From Candidatus Opimibacter iunctus (GTDB lineage Bacteria; Bacteroidota; Bacteroidia; Chitinophagales; Saprospiraceae), in assembly GCA_016716665.1 (NCBI GenBank), contig JADJVH010000007.1, forward strand, positions 62,001-126,000: a stretch of DNA of 64,000 bases, written 5' to 3'. The translations under genes and the position numbers were made by a program. Numbering within the stretch: the stretch's first letter is position 1; every line of letters starts with the position of its first letter. Shown one piece after another: positions 42,512 to 50,942 of this stretch. The notes under the pieces are model-generated. The model was not told where the DNA came from, searched no databases, and saw only the letters and a list, made by a program, of their open reading frames with translations.

Positions 42512-43045
42512 ATGAAAAATAGCTTTTGGAAAACGGTTTTTTGGTTTACCTTTTTCATGACAGCCTGGATGACGTTCTTTAAATCCATGGAAGGAGGAGG
42601 GTTTAGCCTGGATTCTCTTTTGCACGGATTTTTCTCCGGTGCCTGCTCCGGCTTATTTTATGGCCTCATTATAAAGTATACGCCAGTATATTCTTTTAAA
42701 AACCTCAGATTAACACTTGACCCCGGCGAACTATCTGTCAAAGAGGGCGGTGCGAGCCATTTGATGGACAGAAAGTTGGTCAACGGTAAACTAGCGGTCA
42801 CAACAGGGCGATTGCTTTTTCGTCTGCAGAAGTATGGTAAGGATGCTCAACAGTTGAGTTTTGACCTTGATCAAATGGAGAATATCCGGGCTGTCAAATC
42901 ATGGTTATTACTTAAGAATGAGATTCATTTTGATTATCCTGCCGGCACCACGCAGAAGTTTGCAGTTGATGATCCCCAACTTTGGGTTCAGGAAATCGAA
43001 AATCAAAGAGGACATAGTGGTCACGCCCAACCTATTCATTCATAA
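42512..43045 (+). CDS. Membrane protein with C-terminal GRAM/PH-like domain
   Basis: 177 residues. Two hydrophobic helices (about 5-24 and 34-55) are followed by a soluble domain of ~105 residues. Alternating strands include NGKLAVTTGRLLFRLQ, SFDLDQMENIRAVKS and KNEIHFDYPAG, ending W-V-Q-E-I, the usual strand order of bacterial GRAM/PH-like domains. No catalytic residues. I do not recognise a named family; lipid or protein binding at the inner membrane is a guess. Confidence 0.65.
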   Translation: MKNSFWKTVFWFTFFMTAWMTFFKSMEGGGFSLDSLLHGFFSGACSGLFYGLIIKYTPVYSFKNLRLTLDPGELSVKEGGASHLMDRKLVNGKLAVTTGRLLFRLQKYGKDAQQLSFDLDQMENIRAVKSWLLLKNEIHFDYPAGTTQKFAVDDPQLWVQEIENQRGHSGHAQPIHS

Positions 43046-43092
43046 TTCCCCCTTCCGAAGGGCTACTGGATAAAGGCCTCATCTGTTTATTT

Positions 43093-44085
43093 TTGATTGG
43101 CTTGCAGTGGCTAATGCCTTGCGTCACGAAGGCACAATCAAATCATCTGACAGCAGAGCTCGACAGCATCATTGCTGTGGCCAGGACAAGTTCAGTCTAT
43201 CGCGACCGAGTCAACTGGAAGCAAGCCATTGATAGCATGCACACACTCTCTGCAGAAGCGAAATCATTTCCGGAACTGGCTCCTGCACTCAACTACATGC
43301 TTGAAGCACTCGGCGATGAGCATGGGCGTATATTCTACAACAACCAGGTGATAGCCTACTATTACAGCGGTCAGTTAAAGGAACATCAAAGCGGATTTGA
43401 TCCTATGCTCTACGGCCAGGTGCAATCAGGTCAGCCCTACACATTCGAGGCATTATTACTTAAAGATCACATTGGGTATATCCGGATGCCTGGCTTGCCG
43501 ATGGGAGACAACATGCTTATGGCAAAAAATATACAGGACAAAGTCTGTGAACTGACAGAAAAGGGTGCTGACCGCTGGATTATCGACCTGAGGTATAATG
43601 GTGGTGGTAACATGAACCCAATGGTGGAAGGACTGACCGCAATCCTTGGAGATGGCTCTGTAGGAGGTGCAGAAGGATTGACCGCCGCAGACAATATCAT
43701 CTGGGAAATCCGGGATGGTGATTTTTATAATGATGGGTACACCATTCTCTTGCCGGAGGAATGCCGTGATGCCTCAGGTCAACGAGTAGCTGTACTGACG
43801 AGTCTCTATACGGTGAGCTCCGGCGAAGCACTGGCCGTGATCTTTAAGGGCAGGGCACAGACCAGGTTTTGGTGCAGGACCCTTGGCATGATCACCGGGA
43901 CTAGCTGGGACATCATCAGCGATTCAGTCACGATGTCTATTTCCACCAATTTCTATCAGGACAGAAACGGAATGGTGTACCGCAACTATGTAGATGTGGA
44001 CGAAGAAATCCAAAGCATCCATAGCCCCGAGATGATCGATGAGCCATGTATCTTGCGGGCTATGGCATGGATAGAGAAGGACTGA
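43093..44085 (+). CDS. S41-family peptidase, exported
   Basis: 330 residues from a TTG; the frame is open upstream and the hydrophobic leader extends to K-G-L-I-C-L-F-L-I-G-L, so the annotated start is too late. If one G were missing from GGATAAAGG near 43070, an ATG would head an ideal signal peptide. Core motifs are W-I-I-D-L-R-Y-N-G-G-G-N-M-N-P, V-A-V-L-T-S-L-Y-T-V-S-S-G-E-A, and a late G-x-x-x-I-T-G segment. Ser of S-S-G-E is the likely nucleophile; the Ctp-type lysine is not evident and the usual G-x-x-T-A-G loop reads W-C-R-T-L-G here. Probably a periplasmic peptidase; substrate unknown. Confidence 0.82.
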   Translation: MIGLQWLMPCVTKAQSNHLTAELDSIIAVARTSSVYRDRVNWKQAIDSMHTLSAEAKSFPELAPALNYMLEALGDEHGRIFYNNQVIAYYYSGQLKEHQSGFDPMLYGQVQSGQPYTFEALLLKDHIGYIRMPGLPMGDNMLMAKNIQDKVCELTEKGADRWIIDLRYNGGGNMNPMVEGLTAILGDGSVGGAEGLTAADNIIWEIRDGDFYNDGYTILLPEECRDASGQRVAVLTSLYTVSSGEALAVIFKGRAQTRFWCRTLGMITGTSWDIISDSVTMSISTNFYQDRNGMVYRNYVDVDEEIQSIHSPEMIDEPCILRAMAWIEKD

Positions 44086-44252
44086 ATTCTTCCTGTTCAT
44101 CTGGTGATCCACACGATTGTCTGCCATCCACCAATTCCTTGAATTTTCCTATAGTGGGGTGCGCTGCATTGGTGGGATTCCATGCGAAATTGTAGCTTCG
44201 CCCACTTATTTTTACAATGGACACCTCCCTGACCAGGGGACAAAGCCTAGCC

Positions 44253-46022
44253 ATGAAAAAATTCTTCTTTACTTCCCTTGCCCTGGCATTAGCCTTCACT
44301 TTTCCCCATGTCCTGACTGGACAGGATTGGAAAGCGAAAGTTTCTGCGTCGCTGCTTGAGCATATCAGGGATGGCCAACCGGCCTTTTTCCTCATTCTGT
44401 TATCCGCCCAGGCAGACGTCAGCGGTGCCAGCTATCTTCATACGAAGGATGCTAAAGCGGAGTTTGTGTACCACACCTTGAAGCAAACCGCACAACTATC
44501 GCAAAAAAACCTTGTCTCTTTTCTTGAAGCCCGCCAGGTATCTTTTCAGCGCCTCCTCGTCGTCAATGCAATTCGCGCACAAGGATCGGTTGACCTGATC
44601 CAGGCCATCGCACAGCGATCTGAAGTCGCCAGGATCATGGCCGATCCAACCATCACCTTTGCCCAACCTGTCGAGTGGGGTGGAGATGCATCGGGTTCAC
44701 GATCAACGGTAGAGTGGGGCATTGCGATGATCAATGCGGATGATGTGTGGGGCCTGGGATATACCGGGCAAGGGGTCACTGTGGCCGGAGAAGATACCGG
44801 ATATGAATGGCGCCACCCGGCATTGAAATTGAAATATCGTGGCTATGATGCTGTGCTTGACACCGTCGACCACAACTACAATTGGCATGATGCCATCCAT
44901 GCGCCTGATCCCAGCAATGCTGACACCATCAATCCATGCGGTTACAATTCGCAGGAGCCATGTGACGACCGTGGTCATGGCACGCATACAATGGGGACGA
45001 TGGTCGGGAGTGATGGGGACAATCAGATCGGCGTTGCGCCTGATGCACAGTGGTGTGCTTGTCGCAATATGGAAAGAAACGCAGGTACGCCTTTTACCTA
45101 CCTCGAATGTTTCGAGTTCTTTCTTGCCCCTACTGATCTGAATAACGAGAATCCGGATCCGTCAAAGGCTCCACATGTGATCAACAATTCATGGGTTTGT
45201 CCACCTTCAGAAGGATGCGATTCCTCTAATTATGAGATCATGAACATCGCGATCAACAATCTTCGGGCGGCAGGTACCGTAGTCGTGGCTTCTGCCGGCA
45301 ATGATGGGAGCAGGTGCAGTTCCATCTACGCACCGGCCTCAATCTATGAAGGCAGTTTTACCATCGGGGCTACGGCACCTAATGATACGATCGCAGGGTT
45401 CAGTAGCAGAGGTCCCGTGATCGCTGATCACAGTAACAGGCTCAAGCCAAATGTTTCCGCACCTGGCGTCAATGTGAGGTCATCCACTCCGGGTGGAAAC
45501 TATAATAACTCCAGTGGCACCAGCATGGCCGGACCTCATGTGGCCGGTGTGGTCGCCCTCATCATCTCTGCCAATCCTGCATTGGCTGGTGAAGTAGATA
45601 TCATAGAGAATATCATCGAGAGTACTGCTGTGCCCAAGACGACAGACCAGCAATGTGGTGATATCCCGGGCACTGAAGTTCCAAATCATACCTATGGTTT
45701 TGGAAGGGTCGATGCATTGGCTGCAGTAGAAGCTGCATTGGCGCTCATCCCATCACGAGTCGGGGATGACCTTTCAGTCACCGGCATCAATGTTTATCCC
45801 AATCCTGTCAATACCCAATTGATCGTCGAGATCATCCAGGCCACAGGCAAGGCAACGATAGATATATACGACCTGCAAGGCAGGAGCGTGATGCAACAAC
45901 AGTGGGATGCCGATGGGCTGACGATCCACAGCATTGATGTATCAGGGATGCCTTCAGGATTTTATGTATACTCAGTTTCGTGTGGAGATAAGTTGGTCCA
46001 AGGCAAAGTGGTCAAGGATTGA
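44253..46022 (+). CDS. Secreted S8 subtilisin-like protease with T9SS type A domain
   Basis: 589 residues from ATG 44253 with signal MKKFFFTSLALALAFTFP. A prodomain-like region (30-150) precedes the catalytic domain. Asp181 is in A-G-E-D-T-G-Y, His242 in D-R-G-H-G-T-H-T, Ser424 in S-G-T-S-M-A-G-P-H-V-A-G, and the oxyanion Asn region is V-I-N-N-S-W; all are present. The C-terminal ~85 residues (VYPNPVNTQLIV ... YDLQGRSV ... PSGFYVYSVS) are a type A sorting domain. An extracellular endopeptidase for protein degradation is the expected role. Upstream in-frame ATG 44217 is less likely because it adds residues before the signal. Confidence 0.95.
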   Translation: MKKFFFTSLALALAFTFPHVLTGQDWKAKVSASLLEHIRDGQPAFFLILLSAQADVSGASYLHTKDAKAEFVYHTLKQTAQLSQKNLVSFLEARQVSFQRLLVVNAIRAQGSVDLIQAIAQRSEVARIMADPTITFAQPVEWGGDASGSRSTVEWGIAMINADDVWGLGYTGQGVTVAGEDTGYEWRHPALKLKYRGYDAVLDTVDHNYNWHDAIHAPDPSNADTINPCGYNSQEPCDDRGHGTHTMGTMVGSDGDNQIGVAPDAQWCACRNMERNAGTPFTYLECFEFFLAPTDLNNENPDPSKAPHVINNSWVCPPSEGCDSSNYEIMNIAINNLRAAGTVVVASAGNDGSRCSSIYAPASIYEGSFTIGATAPNDTIAGFSSRGPVIADHSNRLKPNVSAPGVNVRSSTPGGNYNNSSGTSMAGPHVAGVVALIISANPALAGEVDIIENIIESTAVPKTTDQQCGDIPGTEVPNHTYGFGRVDALAAVEAALALIPSRVGDDLSVTGINVYPNPVNTQLIVEIIQATGKATIDIYDLQGRSVMQQQWDADGLTIHSIDVSGMPSGFYVYSVSCGDKLVQGKVVKD

Positions 46023-46388
46023 CAATGGTGAGTATTGCTCTTACTTTTTTTCTCGCGCAGAGCCGCAAAGACGCAGGAAAGGCAGATTGCAGGAGCCATT
46101 TTTACGCAGAGCCAATGCTCACACCTTGGCCCACACTTCTTACTGTCCTTTGGTCGCCGAAGCCTTTGATATGGAATTCAATTCCATTCAATGTGCGAAG
46201 GATACTCACGGTCTTACTTTTTTACGCAGAGCGGCCCGGCAAGTGTAGCACACCTCCTATACTCAGGCCTCGCTGCAGGTGTGCCACACTCCCCATACTT
46301 CTTACTGTCTCACTGTCTTACCTTCTTACACATACCACAATCTTGATTACCTTTATTTGATTCCGTTACTTTCGACGGCAGTAGAGCT
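46023..46388. repeat. Intergenic region of short interspersed repeats
   Basis: About 366 bp. Three copies of a (T)n-(A)CGCAGAGC motif occur at about 46045-46062 (followed by CGCAAAGACGCAGG), 46104-46115 and 46218-46230. GCCGAAGCC...GCGAAGG (46150-46199) encloses a TGGAATT-C-AATTCCA palindrome. Near 46280 is AGGTGTGCCACACT, similar to sequences at 50780 and 59515. An open frame across it is a by-product of repeats. A TTACTTTCG near 46366 could be a -7 element for the next gene. Confidence 0.55.
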
Positions 46389-47546
46389 ATGATCAGGAGA
46401 TTATTCATTGGCGTAGGATTTACACTTCTCATGACTTCGGTCCCTCTTTCTGCACAGCAGGTCACTGCGGATATGGTCGCTTATGTCCTCAACAAGGCAC
46501 AAAGCCCTCAGGCGTATGTGATTGATAAGTTCAAGACCCATGACGTAGTCTTACTAGGTGAGCACCACCTTGTCAGGCAAAACCTGAAGTTTGTAGAGCA
46601 ATTGATTCCAGAGCTTTACCGCAATGGGATCTATAACATCGGGATGGAGTTTGGTGCACAGGAGGACCAGCATGTCCTCGATTCGCTGATCCTGGCTCCT
46701 GCTTATGACGAATTGACCGCCAGGCAGATCATGTTTCATTACAATGTTACCTGGGGTTACGAGGAGTATATCGACATCTATAAAGCTGCGTGGAAATTCA
46801 ATCACACCCTCACCGAAAAGGATAGGAAGTTCCGCATCCTCAACCTGAGTTATGTGTTTCACTGGGAGGACTTTGACAGGACACGCACACAGAAGTCGAT
46901 GGAGAAGGTTTTCCCCCGAGGTACGGTCGATAAGTTCAGGGCAGAGATCATTGAACAGGAAGTCCTCAGCGAGCATGATAAAATCCTGGCACTGGTCGGG
47001 ACACCTCATGCCTATACACGTTATGGCTCACCCTATTATCTCTTCAATGGAGATGGATTTTGTGCCTTTGACAGGAGTTGGCTGGGCAGCCGGCTCTATG
47101 CAAAGTACCCTAACCGCATTTTTAATATTCTCCTTCATCAGCCATTTATGAAAGAGGTCAATGGCCAATACCTGTGGGTCTCTCCGGCCAATGGGAATAT
47201 AGAATCGCTCATGTCCCAAAATCAAAATAGGGCGGTTGGTTTTGATCTTGAAGGTTCTCCTGTAGGCACATTGACTGATGACAGCCAGCATGCCATGTGT
47301 TATCCAGGGTTTACGTTGGGACAGTTTTTTGATGGATACCTCTTTCTTGCCCCACTGCACAAGCTGGAGGGATGCACACCCATTGATGACTTTGTCAATG
47401 AGGCAAATATTGGCCATGCACTGGAGCAGTTTCCAGACCCGGAATGGCATGAACCAGTCACCAATCTCAAAGAGATGAAGGCATTTATCAGAATGAATGC
47501 TGATCGAATCGTCACTGAATGCAAAGACCTTAAAAGTGAAAAATGA
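46389..47546 (+). CDS. Exported ChaN/EreA-like protein
   Basis: 385 residues, signal peptide ending PLSAQ. Conserved features are D-V-V-L-L-G-E-H-H (about residues 54-62), G-M-E-F-G (about 88-92), and L-V-G-T-P-H-A-Y-T. These resemble the ChaN heme-binding lipoprotein/erythromycin-esterase-like/TraB fold, in which paired histidines and glutamates line a pocket. I cannot decide between heme binding and hydrolase activity. The C-terminal KSEK residues come from the start of an AAAGTGAAAAATG repeat tract (47528-47570), so the 3' end may be altered. Confidence 0.65.
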   Translation: MIRRLFIGVGFTLLMTSVPLSAQQVTADMVAYVLNKAQSPQAYVIDKFKTHDVVLLGEHHLVRQNLKFVEQLIPELYRNGIYNIGMEFGAQEDQHVLDSLILAPAYDELTARQIMFHYNVTWGYEEYIDIYKAAWKFNHTLTEKDRKFRILNLSYVFHWEDFDRTRTQKSMEKVFPRGTVDKFRAEIIEQEVLSEHDKILALVGTPHAYTRYGSPYYLFNGDGFCAFDRSWLGSRLYAKYPNRIFNILLHQPFMKEVNGQYLWVSPANGNIESLMSQNQNRAVGFDLEGSPVGTLTDDSQHAMCYPGFTLGQFFDGYLFLAPLHKLEGCTPIDDFVNEANIGHALEQFPDPEWHEPVTNLKEMKAFIRMNADRIVTECKDLKSEK

Positions 47547-47609
47547 AAAGTGAAAAAAGAAAAATGAAATGCCAATTCCATTCAATTTTCTGTGTTGTAC
47601 ATTTGATAA

Positions 47610-48113
47610 ATGACAAAGAGCAACTTTGAACGAATGATCCAACTGGCTGATGAGGTCTTCGAAGTACGTAGTGATCCTGATCAGCTGGACGTCAATGAAG
47701 GGGTACTGGAGCGGTTGCGCCGGATTCATCCCGCTTCCGTTTCGGAATACAATGAAGGCGACGGACCTATTGCGTGGTTGCTGCTCATTCCTACCACCCT
47801 TGACCTGATGCGCATGTTTCTGGACAGGCAGATTTCAGAGAAGCAAGTGTTTGAGCTCACACCTCTTGATACTTCCTACGAAGCATTGTACCTATGCTCA
47901 GCAATGGTGCTCGAAGAGTATCGACGGAAGGGAATCATCAGGCAACTTGCGCTGAAGGCCATTGAGGAAATACGAGCAGTCCATCCGTTGAAGACATTGT
48001 TTGTATGGTCATTTACAGAGGAGGGTGATATGGCTGCAGAAGCATTGGCTGAATCGGTTTCCCTGCCCTTGTTGAAAAGGCGACCACTTGAATTTGAAGT
48101 GCACCAACCTTGA
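47610..48113 (+). CDS. GNAT-fold acetyltransferase-like protein
   Basis: 167 residues, cytosolic. The region Y-L-C-S-A-M-V-L-E-E-Y-R-R-K-G-I-I-R-Q-L-A (about 95-115) matches GNAT motif A, with R-R-K-G as the diphosphate-binding turn of acetyl-CoA. The N-terminal strands are less typical. A TACATTTG element (47598-47605) ends 4 bp before the ATG; if used as a -7 element, it would give a leaderless or near-leaderless transcript. The stop overlaps the next gene (TGATG), so the two are coupled. Confidence 0.7.
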   Translation: MTKSNFERMIQLADEVFEVRSDPDQLDVNEGVLERLRRIHPASVSEYNEGDGPIAWLLLIPTTLDLMRMFLDRQISEKQVFELTPLDTSYEALYLCSAMVLEEYRRKGIIRQLALKAIEEIRAVHPLKTLFVWSFTEEGDMAAEALAESVSLPLLKRRPLEFEVHQP

Positions 48114-49081
48114 TGAAAACATTTTGTTTGATTATTTGCCTGGTTCCTATTACGCTCATCGCCCGGAAGCCTGCTGTCATTGAAACAGCCGATATCACTC
48201 ATTTCTGGTCAGCGTATGATATGTTGCCGCAAGCCAAATCCCGGGAGGATAGCATAAGGATCATACAGGAAATTTATTTTGATCGCTCCACTCCTTATTT
48301 CAAGGCGTTTGTGAAGGCCAGGCAGTTCACTCCGGCAGAATATGTCACCCTTATCAGGGCATATCCTGGTTTCTGGAAATCTATCAGGCCGCTGACAGAA
48401 CAAATCGCCGGGCGTAAAGATGAAATCCAGGATGTATTTGATCAGTTAGGAAAAGCACTACCTGATTTTAAGCAGCCGGATGTTTGTTTTGCGATAGGAT
48501 GTCTGCGTACCGGAGGTACGACCACTAAAGACCTGATACTCATCGGGTCAGAAATTGCTGCTGCAGATGGTAGCGTGAATACAACCGGAATGAACTCGTG
48601 GCTGCAGAATGTATTGGGCAATACCGGTGATATTGTTTCGATGGTGGCACATGAGGCTGTGCACACACAGCAAAGCGGATTGCCTTTTTTGGAAATATTT
48701 AGCCTGATCGGTCATCGGAAGTTAAAATTGTTAAATATGGCCATCGTTGAAGGAAGCGCGGATTTTATCACGTTGGAGTTGCTCGGCCTCAATATCAATG
48801 AGACCATCCATGCCTATGGTGATCAGCACCAATGTAGCTTGTGGAAAGAATTTATCACTGATGTGGATGCCACGCCATTCGATTATTCAAAATGGCTGTA
48901 CAATGGCAGCGCTGCTCAAGGCAGGCCTGCAGATATGGCCTACTATATGGGTTTTGTCATCACCAAAAGCTACTATGGACAAATGGAAGACAAGCGTCAG
49001 GCGCTGCAGACGATCCTCAGAATCGGGAAATACAAGAGGGTTTTCAAGCAAAGCCATTTTGAACGATTAAATTGTGCATAA
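48113..49081 (+). CDS. Exported zinc-protease-like protein (DUF2268-like)
   Basis: 322 residues from ATG 48113, signal peptide in the first ~18 residues. The zinc motif H-E-A-V-H is at His180-Glu181 (M-V-A-H-E-A-V-H-T-Q-Q). A downstream acidic segment, V-E-G-S-A-D-F-I-T-L-E-L-L-G, is the usual third-ligand E-G-x-A-x-x family element. This arrangement resembles DUF2268 and GldB-type proteins of Bacteroidota. Metallopeptidase activity outside the inner membrane is plausible; the substrate is unknown. Coupled to the GNAT-like gene. Confidence 0.78.
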   Translation: MKTFCLIICLVPITLIARKPAVIETADITHFWSAYDMLPQAKSREDSIRIIQEIYFDRSTPYFKAFVKARQFTPAEYVTLIRAYPGFWKSIRPLTEQIAGRKDEIQDVFDQLGKALPDFKQPDVCFAIGCLRTGGTTTKDLILIGSEIAAADGSVNTTGMNSWLQNVLGNTGDIVSMVAHEAVHTQQSGLPFLEIFSLIGHRKLKLLNMAIVEGSADFITLELLGLNINETIHAYGDQHQCSLWKEFITDVDATPFDYSKWLYNGSAAQGRPADMAYYMGFVITKSYYGQMEDKRQALQTILRIGKYKRVFKQSHFERLNCA

Positions 49082-49129
49082 TCAGACACCACATAAAAAT
49101 CCCCTTCAATAAGGAAATTCACTTATGCC

Positions 49130-50371
49130 ATGGCTTTTGCAGCCTTGTTTCTCTATCCTTTTTTGGTCTCTGCGCAAGTCGCAGGCCCCAAAGGTGACCT
49201 CATCGTCATCGGAAAAATCGATACGATCCATTCGACAATCCTGAAAGAAGACCGGGCGGTCTGGATTTCTGTGCCTGAGTCAGGTGGTTTTCCCGGGAAG
49301 ACCTATCCGGTAGTGTACCTGTTGGATGGCGATGCCCACTTTTATTCTGTCATGGGATTGATTCAGCAATTGAGTACAGTCAATGGAAATACCGTGTGTC
49401 CGGAAATGATCATTGTGGGTATACCCAATACCGACAGGACGAGGGATCTCACGCCGACACATGTCAATGAGGCTATGGGTGATACACTCGGCAATGAGAC
49501 GACCGGAGGCATGGTTGAATTTACATCCTTTATTGAAAAAGAGTTGATGCCTTATGTGGAATCCCACTACCCGGTATCTCCTTACAAAATGTACATAGGA
49601 CATTCACTGGGTGGACTCGCTGTGATCCATACACTACTCACCCGTCCCGATCTCTTCAATGCATGGCTGGCCATAGACCCGAGCTTATGGTGGGATGACC
49701 GGCTGATCTCGAAGATGTCAGAGGTATTGGACGATCGGAAAAAGTTTGCCCATGAATCGCTGTATTTGGCCATTGCCAATACTATGCCTCCGGGGATGAC
49801 ACTTGACCATGTGGTCAAAGACACTACGCTGGACACCGAGCACATCAGGTCTATCCTTGACTTTCGTGATATAGCGGGTAAGAAAATGAAATCCAATGGC
49901 ATGGATTTTAAGGCCAGGTACTATGCAGACGAGGACCATGGCAGCTTGCCGTTGATTGCTGAAATGGATGGATTTAAATACCTCTATTCCTGGTACAGTT
50001 TCGGGTTTAAGGATTTGCAGAAATACATGGAGGAAGATGCGAAGTATACCACTAAGGAATTCGTCGATGAGCTCAATGCACACTATGATCAAGTCTCAGA
50101 TCATTTTGGGTATGAGGTATCCCCTGATGAGCGCATGATCAATTCCCTTGGATACCAGTTTCTGAGCATGCAGAAAAATGAACTGTCGTTTGCCTGCTTT
50201 GACATGAACGTCAAGAACTTTCCACACAGTTCCAATGTATACGACTCCATGGGGGATTATTATGTGTCCATTGGGGAAGTGGAGAAAGGGGTCGATTTTT
50301 ATGCAAAAGCACTTGCCGTTGAAGAAGTCCCGATGACCCGCGAGAAATATGAAGCGTTGAAGAAGAAATAA
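49130..50371 (+). CDS. Secreted esterase with C-terminal TPR-like tail
   Basis: 413 residues with a signal peptide ending LVSAQ. The esterase core has P-V-V-Y-L-L-D-G-D-A-H-F, I-V-G-I-P-N-T-D-R-T-R-D-L-T-P, the elbow I-G-H-S-L-G-G with Ser159, A-I-D-P-S-L-W-W-D, and Y-A-D-E-D-H-G-S with the probable catalytic His. The last ~110 residues include one or two TPR-like helix pairs (NSSNVYDSMGDYYVSIGEVEKG-like). It is a longer paralogue of the 23244 enzyme. Hydrolysis of an ester outside the inner membrane is expected. The SRPBCC gene follows after 5 bp. Confidence 0.9.
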   Translation: MAFAALFLYPFLVSAQVAGPKGDLIVIGKIDTIHSTILKEDRAVWISVPESGGFPGKTYPVVYLLDGDAHFYSVMGLIQQLSTVNGNTVCPEMIIVGIPNTDRTRDLTPTHVNEAMGDTLGNETTGGMVEFTSFIEKELMPYVESHYPVSPYKMYIGHSLGGLAVIHTLLTRPDLFNAWLAIDPSLWWDDRLISKMSEVLDDRKKFAHESLYLAIANTMPPGMTLDHVVKDTTLDTEHIRSILDFRDIAGKKMKSNGMDFKARYYADEDHGSLPLIAEMDGFKYLYSWYSFGFKDLQKYMEEDAKYTTKEFVDELNAHYDQVSDHFGYEVSPDERMINSLGYQFLSMQKNELSFACFDMNVKNFPHSSNVYDSMGDYYVSIGEVEKGVDFYAKALAVEEVPMTREKYEALKKK

Positions 50372-50376
50372 CCTGG

Positions 50377-50778
50377 ATGAATTTAATATACACCCTCAAT
50401 AAATCCCCGGCCTTTATTTTTGATTACCTGACAGATATGGACAAGTTTGCGTCCATACACCCTGTAATCACCAGGATTGACAAGACCGGTGAAAGCACCT
50501 ACCTTGTCCACGAGACGCTGAAGCTTGGTTTTATACCCTATTCATTTACCTATCCGGTCACTCTCATGAGCAATGAAAAGGACCATACCGTTTCTATAAA
50601 GGCAACAGTGATGAAGGTCACTATTATAGAAATGAATTATTCCATCCGCGAAGAGAATGGTATTAGTACTGTAGATGAGCTTATCACAATAAAGTCCCCT
50701 TTACCACTAAAGTCTTACATGGAAAAGATATTCCGGGAACAACATGCGCTTTTTTTCCAGCAAATGGAACAGTTGTAG
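50377..50778 (+). CDS. SRPBCC-fold (START-like) protein
   Basis: 133 residues. N-terminal strand and helix: L-I-Y-T-L-N-K-S-P-A-F-I-F-D-Y-L-T-D-M-D-K-F. Antiparallel strands and a C-terminal amphipathic helix (L-K-S-Y-M-E-K-I-F-R-E-Q-H) follow, the layout of polyketide-cyclase/START-like proteins that bind hydrophobic ligands. No signal peptide. Its closeness to the esterase gene suggests cotranscription. Ligand unknown. Confidence 0.8.
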   Translation: MNLIYTLNKSPAFIFDYLTDMDKFASIHPVITRIDKTGESTYLVHETLKLGFIPYSFTYPVTLMSNEKDHTVSIKATVMKVTIIEMNYSIREENGISTVDELITIKSPLPLKSYMEKIFREQHALFFQQMEQL

Positions 50779-50942
50779 ATGTGCCACACTAACAGACCAT
50801 AGACCTGTTTTCCCGCTATACGGCTTCGGTACGTGCGGGATCTACGCTGCCCTTCGACCTATCTCCTGTTTCCTATCTCCTGCCTCCTATTTCCTCTTGG
50901 AAGTGTATTTTTATGCCCTAATCGTAAAAATCAAGCCCACAT

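Noticed and set aside
46019..46360. 113-codon open frame after the subtilase gene
   Set aside because: It translates interspersed CGCAGAGC repeats, and has no start context or domain-like composition.
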